Positions 29,685 to 38,036 of a DNA stretch of 64,000 bases are shown here, one piece after another; positions within the stretch are counted from its first letter, which is position 1; each line of letters starts with the position of its first letter. Made by a program: the position numbers and the translations under genes. Below the pieces are notes generated by a model, which saw nothing but the letters and a program-made list of their open reading frames with translations, had not been told where the DNA came from and made no database searches. This DNA comes from Variovorax sp. CF079 (GTDB taxonomy: Bacteria > Pseudomonadota > Gammaproteobacteria > Burkholderiales > Burkholderiaceae_C), in the NCBI RefSeq assembly GCF_900101545.1, contig NZ_FMZU01000023.1:1-64000 (forward strand), in the 5' to 3' direction.

Positions 29685-30887
29685 ATGCAAGCCGCCGCCA
29701 ACAGCACGATGATCCGGCCTCCCATGTGGCTGCTGGCGGAGCTGACCTACCGCTGCCCGCTGCATTGCGTGTTCTGTTCCAACCCGGTCGACTACGCCCG
29801 GCATGACAGCGAGCTGGACACCGCGACCTGGAAGCGCGTGCTCGGCGAGGCGCGTGCGCTTGGCGCCGTGCAGCTCGGCTTCTCGGGCGGCGAGCCCCTG
29901 CTGCGCGACGACCTCGAAGCGCTGGTCGCACATGCGCGCCAGCTCGGCTTTTATACCAACCTCATCACCTCGGGCGTTGGCCTCACCGAGGCCCGCGCGA
30001 AGGCACTGAAGTCGGCCGGGCTCGACCACATCCAGCTCTCGTTCCAGGACTCGACGCGCGAACTCAACGACTTCATCAGCTCGACCCGCACCTTCGAACT
30101 GAAGTCGAAGGTCGCCGCGATCATCAAGGCGCAGGGATACCCGATGGTGCTGAACTGTGTCATGCACCGTTTCAACCTGCCGCATGTGGGCCGAATCATC
30201 GACATGGCCGAGCGCATGGGCGCCGACTACCTCGAGCTTGCCAACACGCAGTACTACGGCTGGGCCTGGCAGAACCGCGCGGCCCTGATGCCAACCGTCG
30301 ACGAGCTGCGCGACGCCGAGGCGGTCGTCATGGTGCACCGCGATCGCCTCGACGGCCGCATGAAGGTGCTGTGGGTCTCGCCCGACTATGCCGACGCCAA
30401 ACCCAAGCCCTGCATGGCCGGCTGGGGCTCGCTGTTCATGGTGGTGGCGCCCGACGGCAGCGCACTGCCATGCCACAGCGCGCGCATGCTGCCCGGCATC
30501 GCGTTCCCGGACCTGCGCCATGCCTCGGTGCGCGAGGCCTGGTACGAGAGCGACGCGTTCAACCGCTACCGCGGCCAGTCGTGGATGAGCAGCACCTGCG
30601 GCGACTGCGACGAAAAGGACCACGACTTCGGCGGCTGCCGCTGCCAGGCTTTCCTGGTGACGGGCGATGCCGCGGCCACCGACCCGGTGTGCCCGAAGAG
30701 CGAACGCCGCGGGCGCATCGACGCCATGCTCGCCGATGCGGACACCGAACGCGCGCACGCCGGGCAATGCGGCATGCCGGTGCAGCCCTTGCGCTTCGTG
30801 CCGGGTGCGGCGAAGCAGGCCGGGCTGATCTACCGCAGCGACGAGAATTCGCGCGCGCTCTCGGCTTCGCAGGCCGCGCCATGCTGA
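29685..30887 (+). CDS. pqqE: Radical SAM protein PqqE
   Basis: The 400-residue enzyme carries the SAM-cluster motif CPLHCVFC, the GFSGGEPLLRDDLE block, and a SPASM-type C-terminal cysteine set (MAGWGSLFMVVAPDG, CGDCDEKDHDFGGCRCQ). It forms the Glu-Tyr carbon-carbon bond in PqqA. The next gene starts 7 bases before its stop. Confidence 0.97.
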   Translation: MQAAANSTMIRPPMWLLAELTYRCPLHCVFCSNPVDYARHDSELDTATWKRVLGEARALGAVQLGFSGGEPLLRDDLEALVAHARQLGFYTNLITSGVGLTEARAKALKSAGLDHIQLSFQDSTRELNDFISSTRTFELKSKVAAIIKAQGYPMVLNCVMHRFNLPHVGRIIDMAERMGADYLELANTQYYGWAWQNRAALMPTVDELRDAEAVVMVHRDRLDGRMKVLWVSPDYADAKPKPCMAGWGSLFMVVAPDGSALPCHSARMLPGIAFPDLRHASVREAWYESDAFNRYRGQSWMSSTCGDCDEKDHDFGGCRCQAFLVTGDAAATDPVCPKSERRGRIDAMLADADTERAHAGQCGMPVQPLRFVPGAAKQAGLIYRSDENSRALSASQAAPC

Positions 30888-31594
30888 AAGTCCACCAGCT
30901 CACCCAGCGCTACGGCGCGCGGGTGGCGCTCAACGCGCTCAGCATCTCGATCGCACGCGGCAGCTTCGCCGTCCTCCTCGGGCCCAACGGGGCCGGCAAG
31001 TCGACGCTGTTCCAGGTGCTCACAGGCCTGTTCGCGGCCGATGCGGGCGATGTGGAAGTGGCAGGCCTGTCGATGCGCAGCGACGCGCGACGCGCGCTGG
31101 CGCACATCGGCGTGGTGTTCCAGCAGCAGTCGCTCGACCTCGACCTGAGCGTCGCGCGCAACCTGCAGTTCCACGCCGACCTGCAGGGCCTGCCGCGCGC
31201 TGCGGCCGCCGAGCGCATCGCCTTCGAAGCGGCGCGCTTCGGCCTCGTGGCCGACCTGGGGCGGCGCGTGCGAGAACTCTCGGGCGGCAGCCGGCGCAAG
31301 GTCGAACTGGTGCGCGCGCTGCTGCACCGGCCCGAACTCCTGTTGATGGACGAGGCCACCGTCGGCCTCGATCCGAAGTCCCGTCGCGACCTGATCGACG
31401 GCCTGCACCAAGAGGTGCGCGAGCGAGGCGTGACGGTCCTGTGGGCCACCCACTTGGTGTCCGAGGCCGAAGGCGCCGACCGCGTGCTGGTGCTGCACCG
31501 TGGCGAGTTGCTGGCCGAGGGAACACCGGCCGCAGTCACCGCGGCTCTCGGCGGGCCGACGCTCGAGACAGCCTTCCTCAATGCCACCCGCTGA
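30881..31594 (+). CDS. ABC transporter ATP-binding protein of PQQ-dependent alcohol oxidation systems
   Basis: The 237-residue ATPase shows Walker A GPNGAGKST, signature LSGGSRRKVELVRALLHRP and Walker B LLLMDEATVGLD. It overlaps pqqE and precedes a YVTN-type beta-propeller and an ABC-2 permease. That ATPase/propeller/permease order is the conserved transporter cluster found with PQQ alcohol dehydrogenases (PedABC-like). The substrate has not been established; export of a toxic intermediate or a cofactor-related molecule is possible. Confidence 0.88.
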   Translation: MLKVHQLTQRYGARVALNALSISIARGSFAVLLGPNGAGKSTLFQVLTGLFAADAGDVEVAGLSMRSDARRALAHIGVVFQQQSLDLDLSVARNLQFHADLQGLPRAAAAERIAFEAARFGLVADLGRRVRELSGGSRRKVELVRALLHRPELLLMDEATVGLDPKSRRDLIDGLHQEVRERGVTVLWATHLVSEAEGADRVLVLHRGELLAEGTPAAVTAALGGPTLETAFLNATR

Positions 31595-31605
31595 GCCGCC
31601 GGCGC

Positions 31606-32595
31606 ATGAAGCCCATGAAACCCCTCTTCCTGCTCCCGATGCTGCTGCTGGCGGCCACGCTGAGCGCCCCCACCGTCCATGCGAAGGACAGCGGGCTTGC
31701 CTACATCTCCAGCGAGAAGGACCATGCGATCACGATGGTCGACCTGAAGACGCTCGCCGTGGTGGGCACCATCTCGACCTGCAAGCGCCCGCGCCACATG
31801 CAGCGGCTTCGCGCCGACACGCAGCTGATGGTCGCATGCAGCGATTCCGGCCGCGCCGACATCATCGACCTGGCGAGCCGCCGCTCGGTCGGCAGCGTGC
31901 CGCTCGGCGATGACCCCGAGGTCTTCGACCTGTCGCCCGATGGCCGCACCGCCTATGTGTCGGCCGAGGAGGACGGCGCGCTCAACGTCTTCGACCTCGT
32001 CGCGAAGAAGCTGGTCAAGAGCGTGCCGCTCGGCAAGGAGCCCGAGGGCGTGAAGGTCGCCGCCGACGGCAAGCGCGTCTACGTGAGCTCGGAAGTCGCG
32101 AACCTGGTGCACGTGGTCGACACCGCCACGCTGAAGATCGTCAAGAACATCGCGGTGGGCAAGCGCCCGCGGCGCTTCGCGTTCTCGGCCGACGGCAGCG
32201 AGCTGTGGGTCAGCAACGAGCTCGGCAGCAGCGTCAGCGTCATCTCGGTCCACGACCTGGCGGTGGTGGCCACCATCTCCTTCGAGGTGAAAGGCATGCG
32301 CGCCGACGACATCACGCCGGTCGGGCTCACGCTGTCGCGCGACGGCAGAACGATGTACGTGGGGCTCGGCCGCGCCAACCACGTGGCCTTCGTCGACGTG
32401 GCCTCACGCAAGGCGAACCGGCTGGTGCTTGTCGGCAAGCGTGCCTGGGGTCTCGGACTGAACCGCGACGGCTCGCGTCTGTTCGTGGTCAATGGCCTGT
32501 CGGACGACATGACGGTGGTCGACACCGCCAGCGCCAAGGCGCTGAAGACGCTGTCCGTCGGCCGCGTGCCGCACACGGTGGTCGTCGATGACTGA
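31606..32595 (+). CDS. PQQ-dependent catabolism-associated beta-propeller protein
   Basis: The 329-residue protein has a signal peptide (MKPMKPLFLLPMLLLAATLS to VHA) and seven or so YVTN-like repeats, for example GLAYISSEKDHAITMVDLKT, TAYVSAEEDGALNVFDL and KRVYVSSEVANLVHVVDT. This is the periplasmic propeller protein regularly encoded between the ATPase and permease of PQQ-linked ABC systems. It probably binds or scaffolds periplasmic partners. It overlaps the permease gene by eight bases. Confidence 0.88.
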   Translation: MKPMKPLFLLPMLLLAATLSAPTVHAKDSGLAYISSEKDHAITMVDLKTLAVVGTISTCKRPRHMQRLRADTQLMVACSDSGRADIIDLASRRSVGSVPLGDDPEVFDLSPDGRTAYVSAEEDGALNVFDLVAKKLVKSVPLGKEPEGVKVAADGKRVYVSSEVANLVHVVDTATLKIVKNIAVGKRPRRFAFSADGSELWVSNELGSSVSVISVHDLAVVATISFEVKGMRADDITPVGLTLSRDGRTMYVGLGRANHVAFVDVASRKANRLVLVGKRAWGLGLNRDGSRLFVVNGLSDDMTVVDTASAKALKTLSVGRVPHTVVVDD

Positions 32596-33430
32596 GTCGC
32601 ACGCGGCACGCGCTTGCGCCGCGCATGCGCTGCAAGCCATGCGCGCCATCGTGCTGCGCGAGCTGATCAGGTTCGCGCGGCAGAGGGCGCGGCTCGTCTC
32701 GGCGCTGGTGCGCCCGGTGCTGTGGCTGGCGGTGTTTGCAGCCGGCTTTCGCAACGTGTTCGGAGTCGCCATCGTCGAGCCGTACGACACCTACATTCCC
32801 TACGACTTGTATATCGCTCCCGGGCTTGTCGGCATGGTGCTGCTGTTCAATGGCATGCAGTCGTCGCTGGCGATGGTCTACGACCGCGAGATGGGTCTGA
32901 TGCGACTGTTGCTCACGGCGCCCCTGCCCCGCTGGTGGCTGCTGCTGTGCAAGCTGGTCGCGGCCGCGCTGCTGAGCCTGGTGCAGGTGCTGGCCTTCGT
33001 GGCTGTGGCCGCCTTGCTGGGCACGACGCTGCCGATGGACGCGCTATCGCTGCTGCACGCGTTCGGTGCCACGCTCGCCGCCGCGCTGATGCTTGCGTCG
33101 CTGGGGCTGCTGCTGTCGGTGTACGTGCAGCAGCTCGAGAACTTCGCCGGCGCGATGAACTTCGTCATCTTCCCGATGTACTTCCTGTCGACTGCGCTGT
33201 ACCCGCTGTGGAAGCTGGAAGAGTCGGGCGCGACGTGGGTGTGGCGCGCAGCGCAGCTCAACCCGTTCACGCACGCCGTCGAGTGGATCCGCTTCGCGCT
33301 CTATGGCAAGGATCCCGGGATCGCGCCGCTGATCGTCCTGGTCACGTTGCTGCTGTGCTTCACGCTGGCGTGCCGGGGCTACGAGCCGCAGCGCGGCTTC
33401 GGCACCCTGGCGCAGCGGGGGGCGGCATGA
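32588..33430 (+). CDS. ABC-2 type permease of the PQQ-linked transporter (PedC-like)
   Basis: The 280-residue permease has six hydrophobic spans and the ABC-2 pattern LIRFARQRARLVSALVRPVLWL, YIAPGLVGMVLLFNGMQSSL and a conserved AQLNPFTHAVEWIRFALYG near the C-terminus. It pairs with the ATPase at 30881-31594. Its stop overlaps the next start (ATGA), so the Bug-type protein downstream belongs to the same transcript. Confidence 0.9.
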   Translation: MTESHAARACAAHALQAMRAIVLRELIRFARQRARLVSALVRPVLWLAVFAAGFRNVFGVAIVEPYDTYIPYDLYIAPGLVGMVLLFNGMQSSLAMVYDREMGLMRLLLTAPLPRWWLLLCKLVAAALLSLVQVLAFVAVAALLGTTLPMDALSLLHAFGATLAAALMLASLGLLLSVYVQQLENFAGAMNFVIFPMYFLSTALYPLWKLEESGATWVWRAAQLNPFTHAVEWIRFALYGKDPGIAPLIVLVTLLLCFTLACRGYEPQRGFGTLAQRGAA

Positions 33431-34413
33431 TCTCGCGACGTCGCGTCCTGTTCTGTGCAGCGGCCACAGCAGCAGCGAGCGCCGCGCCCTGGGTTCATGC
33501 CCAGCCCGGCAGCGATACCTCGTTTCCGCAGCGCCCCATCTCGCTGTGGGTGCCATGGCCGGCGGGCGGTGCCACCGACGTCACGCTGCGCCTGCTGGCC
33601 GACCTTGCCGGCCGACAGCTGGGTCAGAGGATCCTGATCGAAAACCGCGGCGGCGCCGGCGGCACGCTGGCGATGCCGGTGCTGCAGCAGGCGCCGCCCG
33701 ATGGCTACACCCTGGCGCAGATGCCGCAGCCGGTGTTCCGCGCGCCGCACACGCAGAAGGTCGCCTGGGACCCGATCCGCGACACCACGCCCATCCTGCA
33801 GATCAGCGGCGTGACCTTCGGCCTGGTCGTGCCTGCGGCGAGCGCCTTGCGCAGCGTCGACGACCTGCTGGGCCATGCCGCCGCGCACCCCGGCGAACTG
33901 AGCATCGCCACCAACGGCATCGGCACGACACCGCATGTCGTGCTGGACGGCTTGTTCGCGCGGCACGGTCTGAGCTACATCCATGTTCCCTACAAGGGAA
34001 CCGCCGAGCAGATGGTGGCGGTGGCCTCGGACCAGGTGATGGCGGGCGTCAACTCCAACGGTTTCGCTCCCTATGTTGATTCGGGCCGGCTGCGTCTACT
34101 GGCGACCTTCGGCGCGGCGCGCACCGGGCGCTGGCCGAACGTGCCGACCCTGGACGAGCTGGGCCATGGCATCGTCGCGATGTCGCCCTACGGCCTGGCC
34201 GGTCCGCGCGGCCTGCCGGCCTCCGTGCTGCGCACGCTGCACGATGCGTTCAAGACGGCGTTGTTCGACCCTCGGCACATTGCGGAGTTGGCCAGGTACG
34301 ACCAAGAGATCGCCTACCTGGGCAGCGCGGACTATGGCCGCAGCATGCGCGAATCCTTCGCGGCGCAGCAGCGCATCGTCGAACGGCTGGGGCTGAGGCC
34401 CGGCCAGGAGTGA
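33427..34413 (+). CDS. Bug-family tripartite tricarboxylate receptor-like protein
   Basis: The 328-residue protein has a Tat-like or Sec signal (MISRRRVLFCAAATAAASAA) and the Bug/TctC fold, with FPQRPISLWVPWPAGGATDV and LIENRGGAGG. Bug receptors are expanded in Burkholderiales and bind carboxylates or other small molecules in the periplasm. No TctA/TctB membrane partners are nearby. Its place at the end of the pqq operon suggests a ligand linked to alcohol oxidation, which is inference. Confidence 0.88.
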   Translation: MISRRRVLFCAAATAAASAAPWVHAQPGSDTSFPQRPISLWVPWPAGGATDVTLRLLADLAGRQLGQRILIENRGGAGGTLAMPVLQQAPPDGYTLAQMPQPVFRAPHTQKVAWDPIRDTTPILQISGVTFGLVVPAASALRSVDDLLGHAAAHPGELSIATNGIGTTPHVVLDGLFARHGLSYIHVPYKGTAEQMVAVASDQVMAGVNSNGFAPYVDSGRLRLLATFGAARTGRWPNVPTLDELGHGIVAMSPYGLAGPRGLPASVLRTLHDAFKTALFDPRHIAELARYDQEIAYLGSADYGRSMRESFAAQQRIVERLGLRPGQE

Positions 34414-34657
34414 TGTGCGGCGAGGCCCGGGTGATGGCGACCGTCGCGAGCCGCTGCGCTTTCCGCCGCCGGTGATCGTCGGCGAACGGGATGCGCAGCT
34501 TCCCGGGGCGGCCGATCCTCCAGCAGGACGCCACCGCGAAGGCGCTGGTCGCCTGCGTCTTCGCGCCGATCGACCTCGCCCCCATCCCCCCTTGGCGGGC
34601 GCGCCACCGAACCATTGGGTGGCCGCCGATGCCAACGGCGTGTCTCATGACATGCAG

Positions 34658-34706
34658 GCGCGTTCCCGTGACATGGACAAAAAACAGGAACGCGCGACAA
34701 GTTTTT
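34658..34706. terminator. Hairpin between convergent operons
   Basis: GCGCGTTCC and GGAACGCGC form a perfect 9-bp stem with a 20-base loop. On the plus strand GTTTTT follows after six bases; the minus-strand side lacks a close T-run. It lies at the 3' ends of the Bug gene and the HiPIP gene and probably helps terminate. The rest of the 292-base gap shows nothing I recognise. Confidence 0.5.
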
Positions 34707-35026
34707 CAGCCGGGCTTGGGCGCCCACGCGCTGCACCAGCCGGGACCTGCGATCTGCTTGCGCCCGAACATCGCGCAGCCACCCCATTCGTCGGAGGCAC
34801 CGCCCTGGAAGAAGGAGCAGTTCGTGCAACGCTGCGTGGCGCTGTGCTTGGGAAAGCGCTTCTTGTCCACCTTGGCGGTGTCGTGCTTGTAGCCGAGGGC
34901 CTGGGCCGTCTCGTCGGCCTCGTCGACGCGCGCCGGTGCGGCTTGCGTGACTGCGGAGGATGCAAGCATGGCGCAGCCGCTTGCAAGGGTTCGAGTGATG
35001 AAGATGCGCCGCGTCGTGTCTTTCAT
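34706..35026 (-). CDS. High-potential iron-sulfur protein (HiPIP)
   Basis: The 106-residue exported protein has a Tat-type N-terminus (TRRIFITRTLASGCAMLA) and four cluster cysteines in CTNCSFFQG, GGCAMFGRK and GPGWCSAW, the HiPIP pattern. It would be a soluble periplasmic one-electron carrier. Its ATG is one base after the stop of the PQQ dehydrogenase gene, with the ribosome site inside that gene, so the two are translationally coupled. This strongly suggests it accepts electrons from that dehydrogenase. Confidence 0.9.
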   Translation of the reverse strand: MKDTTRRIFITRTLASGCAMLASSAVTQAAPARVDEADETAQALGYKHDTAKVDKKRFPKHSATQRCTNCSFFQGGASDEWGGCAMFGRKQIAGPGWCSAWAPKPG

Positions 35027-35027
35027 C

Positions 35028-36812
35028 TCAGTCTCCGACAACGTTGGTCTTCGCCGCGCTCGCAGCACTGGTGGCCTTGGGAATCTTGAACACCCATACC
35101 ATCCCGCCCTGTTCGAGCAAGTTCACCTTCTTGGCCACCTCGCCGCCCCACAGGGGCACGGCGCCCCCCCAGCCGGAGACCACGCTCACGTACTGCTCGC
35201 CGCCCTGCTGCCAGGTGACCGGCGGCGCCACGACGCCGGAGCCGGTCTGGAACTGCCACACCACCTTGCCGGTCTTGGCATCGGCCGCCTTCAGATAGCC
35301 TTCGGGCGTGCCCCAGAACACGAGGTTGCCGCCGGTGGTCAGCACACCGCCCCACAGCGGCGCGCCGTTCTTCACTTCCCACACGATCCTGCCGGTCTTC
35401 GGATCGACCGCGCGCAGCGCGCCGATGTAGTCGTCGTTGAGCGGCTTGATCGTGAAGCCGGCGCCAAGGTAGGCCGCGCCCTTCTTGTAGGCAACGGGTT
35501 CGTTCCAGATGTCCATGCCCCATTCGTTGGCGGGCACGTAGAACATCTTCGTGTCGGGGCTGTAAGCCATCGGCATCTGGTTCTTGCCACCGAGGAAGCC
35601 GGGCGCGGCGAAGACCGGGCTGCCCTTCTTGCCTTCCGCGCTCGCGGTCGGGTCGCCGGGCCGGTTGTCGGCGATGAAGTTGGGGCGGCCGGTCTTCAGG
35701 TCGATGCTGCTCGCCCAGGTGATCTTCCTGACGAACGGAAATGCGTTGATCAGCTTGCCGGTGGCGGCGTCGTTCACGTAGAAGAAGCCGTTGCGATCCG
35801 CCTTGCCGCCCACGCGTTTGCCGTCCAGGTCGAAGGTCACGAACTCGTTCACGCCGTCGAAGTCCCAGCTGTCGTTGGGCGTGGCCTGGTAGTGCCACTT
35901 GATCTGGCCGGTCTTCACGTCGATGGCCACGGTGGCGCAGGAGAACAGGTTGTCGCCCTGGCGCAGGTGGCTGTTCCACGGCGCGGGGTTTCCGGTGCCG
36001 AAGTAGGCCAGGCCGGTCTTGCTGTCGTAGGTGCCACCAAGCCAGGTGGCTGCGCCGCCGGTCTTCCACAGGTCGCCCGGCCAGCTCTGGTTGGTGGTGC
36101 CGGAGATGCCGTTTTCCTTGGCGTTGCCATCGGAGTCGTAGACGTAGCCCATGTGGCCCTCGACGGTGGGGCGCGTCCAGACCAGCTGTCCGGTCTTGGC
36201 GTTGCGGGCCTCGACGCGGCCGACCACACCGAACTCGCCACCGGACACGCCGGTGAGGATCAAGCCGTTGGCGATGATCGGTGCGGCGGTGGCCGAATAG
36301 CCGGCCTTGTAGTCGTCGATCTTTTCCTTCCAGACCACGTTGCCCGTGTCCTGGTCGAGCGCCACGAGTTGCGCATCGAGCGTGGCGAAGATCACCAGGT
36401 TGCCGTACAGCGCGGCACCGCGGTTGACGACATCGCAGCAGGGCATGATGCCTTCGGGCAACCGGTGCTCGTACTTCCACAGCTTCTGGCCGGTGGTTGC
36501 ATCGAGCGCGAAAAGGCGAGAGTACGACGCGGTGACGAACATCTTGCCGTTGTGCAGGACCGGCTGCGACTCCTGCCCGCGCTGCTTCTCGCCGCCGAAG
36601 GAGAACGCCCACACCGGCGCGAGCTTGCCGACAGTGGCGACATTCACCTGCTTGAGCGGTGAATAGCGTTGGCCCTGGGTGTTCAAGCCCCAGGTCAGGA
36701 CATCGCCGGTGGCGGTGGCTTCGTTATCGATCATCTTGTCTGTCACGACGGCGTGGGACGCCGTGGCAGCCAGAGCGGCGGACACGAGAACGGTCAAGAG
36801 TTTCAGTTGCAT
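35028..36812 (-). CDS. PQQ-dependent alcohol dehydrogenase, predicted lanthanide type (ExaF/PedH-like)
   Basis: The 594-residue quinoprotein has a signal peptide ([21 protein letters not shown]) and the vicinal disulfide C125-C126 in [12 protein letters not shown]. It carries tryptophan-docking propeller repeats such as [19 protein letters not shown]. Around the catalytic base it reads [14 protein letters not shown]317 is the base and D319 is the extra aspartate of lanthanide-dependent enzymes (D-x-D), where calcium enzymes have Ala or Ser. It should oxidise ethanol or related alcohols in the periplasm. It has its own sigma-54 promoter. Confidence 0.92.
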   Translation of the reverse strand: MQLKLLTVLVSAALAATASHAVVTDKMIDNEATATGDVLTWGLNTQGQRYSPLKQVNVATVGKLAPVWAFSFGGEKQRGQESQPVLHNGKMFVTASYSRLFALDATTGQKLWKYEHRLPEGIMPCCDVVNRGAALYGNLVIFATLDAQLVALDQDTGNVVWKEKIDDYKAGYSATAAPIIANGLILTGVSGGEFGVVGRVEARNAKTGQLVWTRPTVEGHMGYVYDSDGNAKENGISGTTNQSWPGDLWKTGGAATWLGGTYDSKTGLAYFGTGNPAPWNSHLRQGDNLFSCATVAIDVKTGQIKWHYQATPNDSWDFDGVNEFVTFDLDGKRVGGKADRNGFFYVNDAATGKLINAFPFVRKITWASSIDLKTGRPNFIADNRPGDPTASAEGKKGSPVFAAPGFLGGKNQMPMAYSPDTKMFYVPANEWGMDIWNEPVAYKKGAAYLGAGFTIKPLNDDYIGALRAVDPKTGRIVWEVKNGAPLWGGVLTTGGNLVFWGTPEGYLKAADAKTGKVVWQFQTGSGVVAPPVTWQQGGEQYVSVVSGWGGAVPLWGGEVAKKVNLLEQGGMVWVFKIPKATSAASAAKTNVVGD

Positions 36813-36874
36813 GGGGTGGTCTCCTCAAGGGTTGATCGCGGGTCGAACACGGCCTGTTGGCTGCGTCCTCCACG

Positions 36875-36888
36875 TTGATCGAGGGCAA
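36875..36888. promoter_or_regulatory. FNR-like site overlapping the -12 element of the PQQ dehydrogenase promoter
   Basis: TTGATCGAGGGCAA has a perfect left half-site and a weaker right arm. It overlaps the -12 end of the sigma-54 promoter, a position suited to repression. The match is imperfect. Confidence 0.3.
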
Positions 36889-36899
36889 TGTCCATGCCA
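36884..36899 (-). promoter_or_regulatory. Sigma-54 (-24/-12) promoter of the PQQ alcohol dehydrogenase
   Basis: Read on the minus strand, TGGCATGGACATTGCC fits TGGCACG-N4-TTGCW with correct GG/GC spacing and two mismatches. It is 72-87 bases upstream of the start at 36812. Confidence 0.72.
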
Positions 36900-37004
36900 T
36901 GTCGCAAACGGCTCGGTGAGCCTGCCGATGTGCCGGATGGGGTCAGCGAGCTGCGGGTTTTCCCGCTGCATTGCTACATGCTTGAGCAGTCGGGGCGCCA
37001 GTGA

Positions 37005-37018
37005 CCGTGACATCACGG
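37005..37018. promoter_or_regulatory. Palindrome upstream of the PQQ dehydrogenase promoter
   Basis: CCGTGACATCACGG has perfect 6-base arms around CA. It lies ~105-120 bases upstream of the sigma-54 promoter, a typical enhancer distance. It does not share the CAGTTGCTCC sequence seen at the other two sigma-54 promoters, so its regulator is uncertain. Confidence 0.4.
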
Positions 37019-37047
37019 CACACCAGCGGGCCCCAGCCCCGCTGGCT

Positions 37048-37905
37048 TCAATGCGCCATCAGGACCGGCACGTTCATGCGTGCAAGGATCTCGCGGGTGA
37101 CACCACCGAGCACGAGTTCCCGCAGGCGGGTGTGCCCATAGGCGCCCATCACCATCAGATCCACGCCCATGCTCACCGCGCAAGAGAGCAAGGTGTCCGC
37201 GAAGCCGATGGTGGTCATGTACTGCTCGGCCTTCGCCTCAACGCCGTGCCGCCAAAGCCAGGCGATGGTCTCTGAAATGCAGCGCTTGGCGGCCGCTTCC
37301 GCATCACCTTCCTTGCGCAACGACACCAGCGTGACCCGCGCCGATTCGGCGAACAGCGGTAGCGCGTCGCGCAATGCCATGGCCGCCTCGCGCGTGCCGT
37401 CCCAGGCGACCAGGACGTTCTTGCCCACCTCCGGAAAATGACCGGCGCAAGGAACGATGAGCACGGGCCGCCCCGAGTGCAAGACGATCTGCTCGGGCAG
37501 ATCACGCGCCACCATGTCTGCGGTCTTGTCGTGGTCTACCTTGGCGTAGTCGACCTGCCCCACGATGAGCAGATCGCTGGCGTGACCGTGATGGACAATC
37601 GCATTCACGGGCTCGCCGTCGACCAGCCGCACGTCGTACGACAACGACCCTGGCCCACGCACCAGGTCCCTGAAGACATGGGCGGTCGCCTCCGCACGCA
37701 GGCGCAGGCCGTCAGCGGCAGCCGCGATGAATTCGGTGCTGCGCATCGGATCCGCATCCATCGGCGCGGTGCCATCGAGAAGGCCCGTCGGCACGAGCCC
37801 GACAAGATGGCTGCCGTGCGCGCGGCCCAAGCGCGCGGCGAGCTCGACGCGCGCGGCACACCGCTCCGTGTGGTCCAGGTGGACGAGGATGGTTCCGATA
37901 TTCAT
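37048..37905 (-). CDS. Universal stress protein, tandem-domain type
   Basis: From ATG 37905 (CGGAAG upstream) the protein has 285 residues and two Usp modules: MNIGTILVHLDHTERCAARV and a C-terminal GAYGHTRLRELVLGGVTRE. It is a close paralogue of the protein at 1424-2266, and similarity extends to the GSHLVGLVPTGL region. The second motif again has Gly in place of the ATP-type Ser/Thr. It is divergent from phaC with a strong FNR box between them. Confidence 0.9.
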   Translation of the reverse strand: MNIGTILVHLDHTERCAARVELAARLGRAHGSHLVGLVPTGLLDGTAPMDADPMRSTEFIAAAADGLRLRAEATAHVFRDLVRGPGSLSYDVRLVDGEPVNAIVHHGHASDLLIVGQVDYAKVDHDKTADMVARDLPEQIVLHSGRPVLIVPCAGHFPEVGKNVLVAWDGTREAAMALRDALPLFAESARVTLVSLRKEGDAEAAAKRCISETIAWLWRHGVEAKAEQYMTTIGFADTLLSCAVSMGVDLMVMGAYGHTRLRELVLGGVTREILARMNVPVLMAH

Positions 37906-37961
37906 GGATCTTCCGTTCCAACGAAATGCGACCATCTTCGATTGATCGATGTTGCGGCACC

Positions 37962-37975
37962 TTGACATCGATCAA
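37962..37975. promoter_or_regulatory. FNR-type box between usp and phaC
   Basis: TTGACATCGATCAA is a near-perfect TTGAY-N4-RTCAA palindrome, 57-70 bases upstream of the minus-strand usp and 62-75 bases upstream of phaC. It could control both. Confidence 0.72.
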
Positions 37976-38036
37976 ACGCCGCACTCGTTCTCGCACCCAG
38001 ACTTCGACGCGATCGGTAATCACTTCAAGGATTCAG

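Noticed and set aside
34414-34705. Possible gene or operator in the gap between the Bug and HiPIP genes
   Set aside because: Short frames show no motif. TGTC-N4-GACA at 34641-34652 looked like an operator, but it lies at the 3' ends of convergent genes, not in a promoter region.
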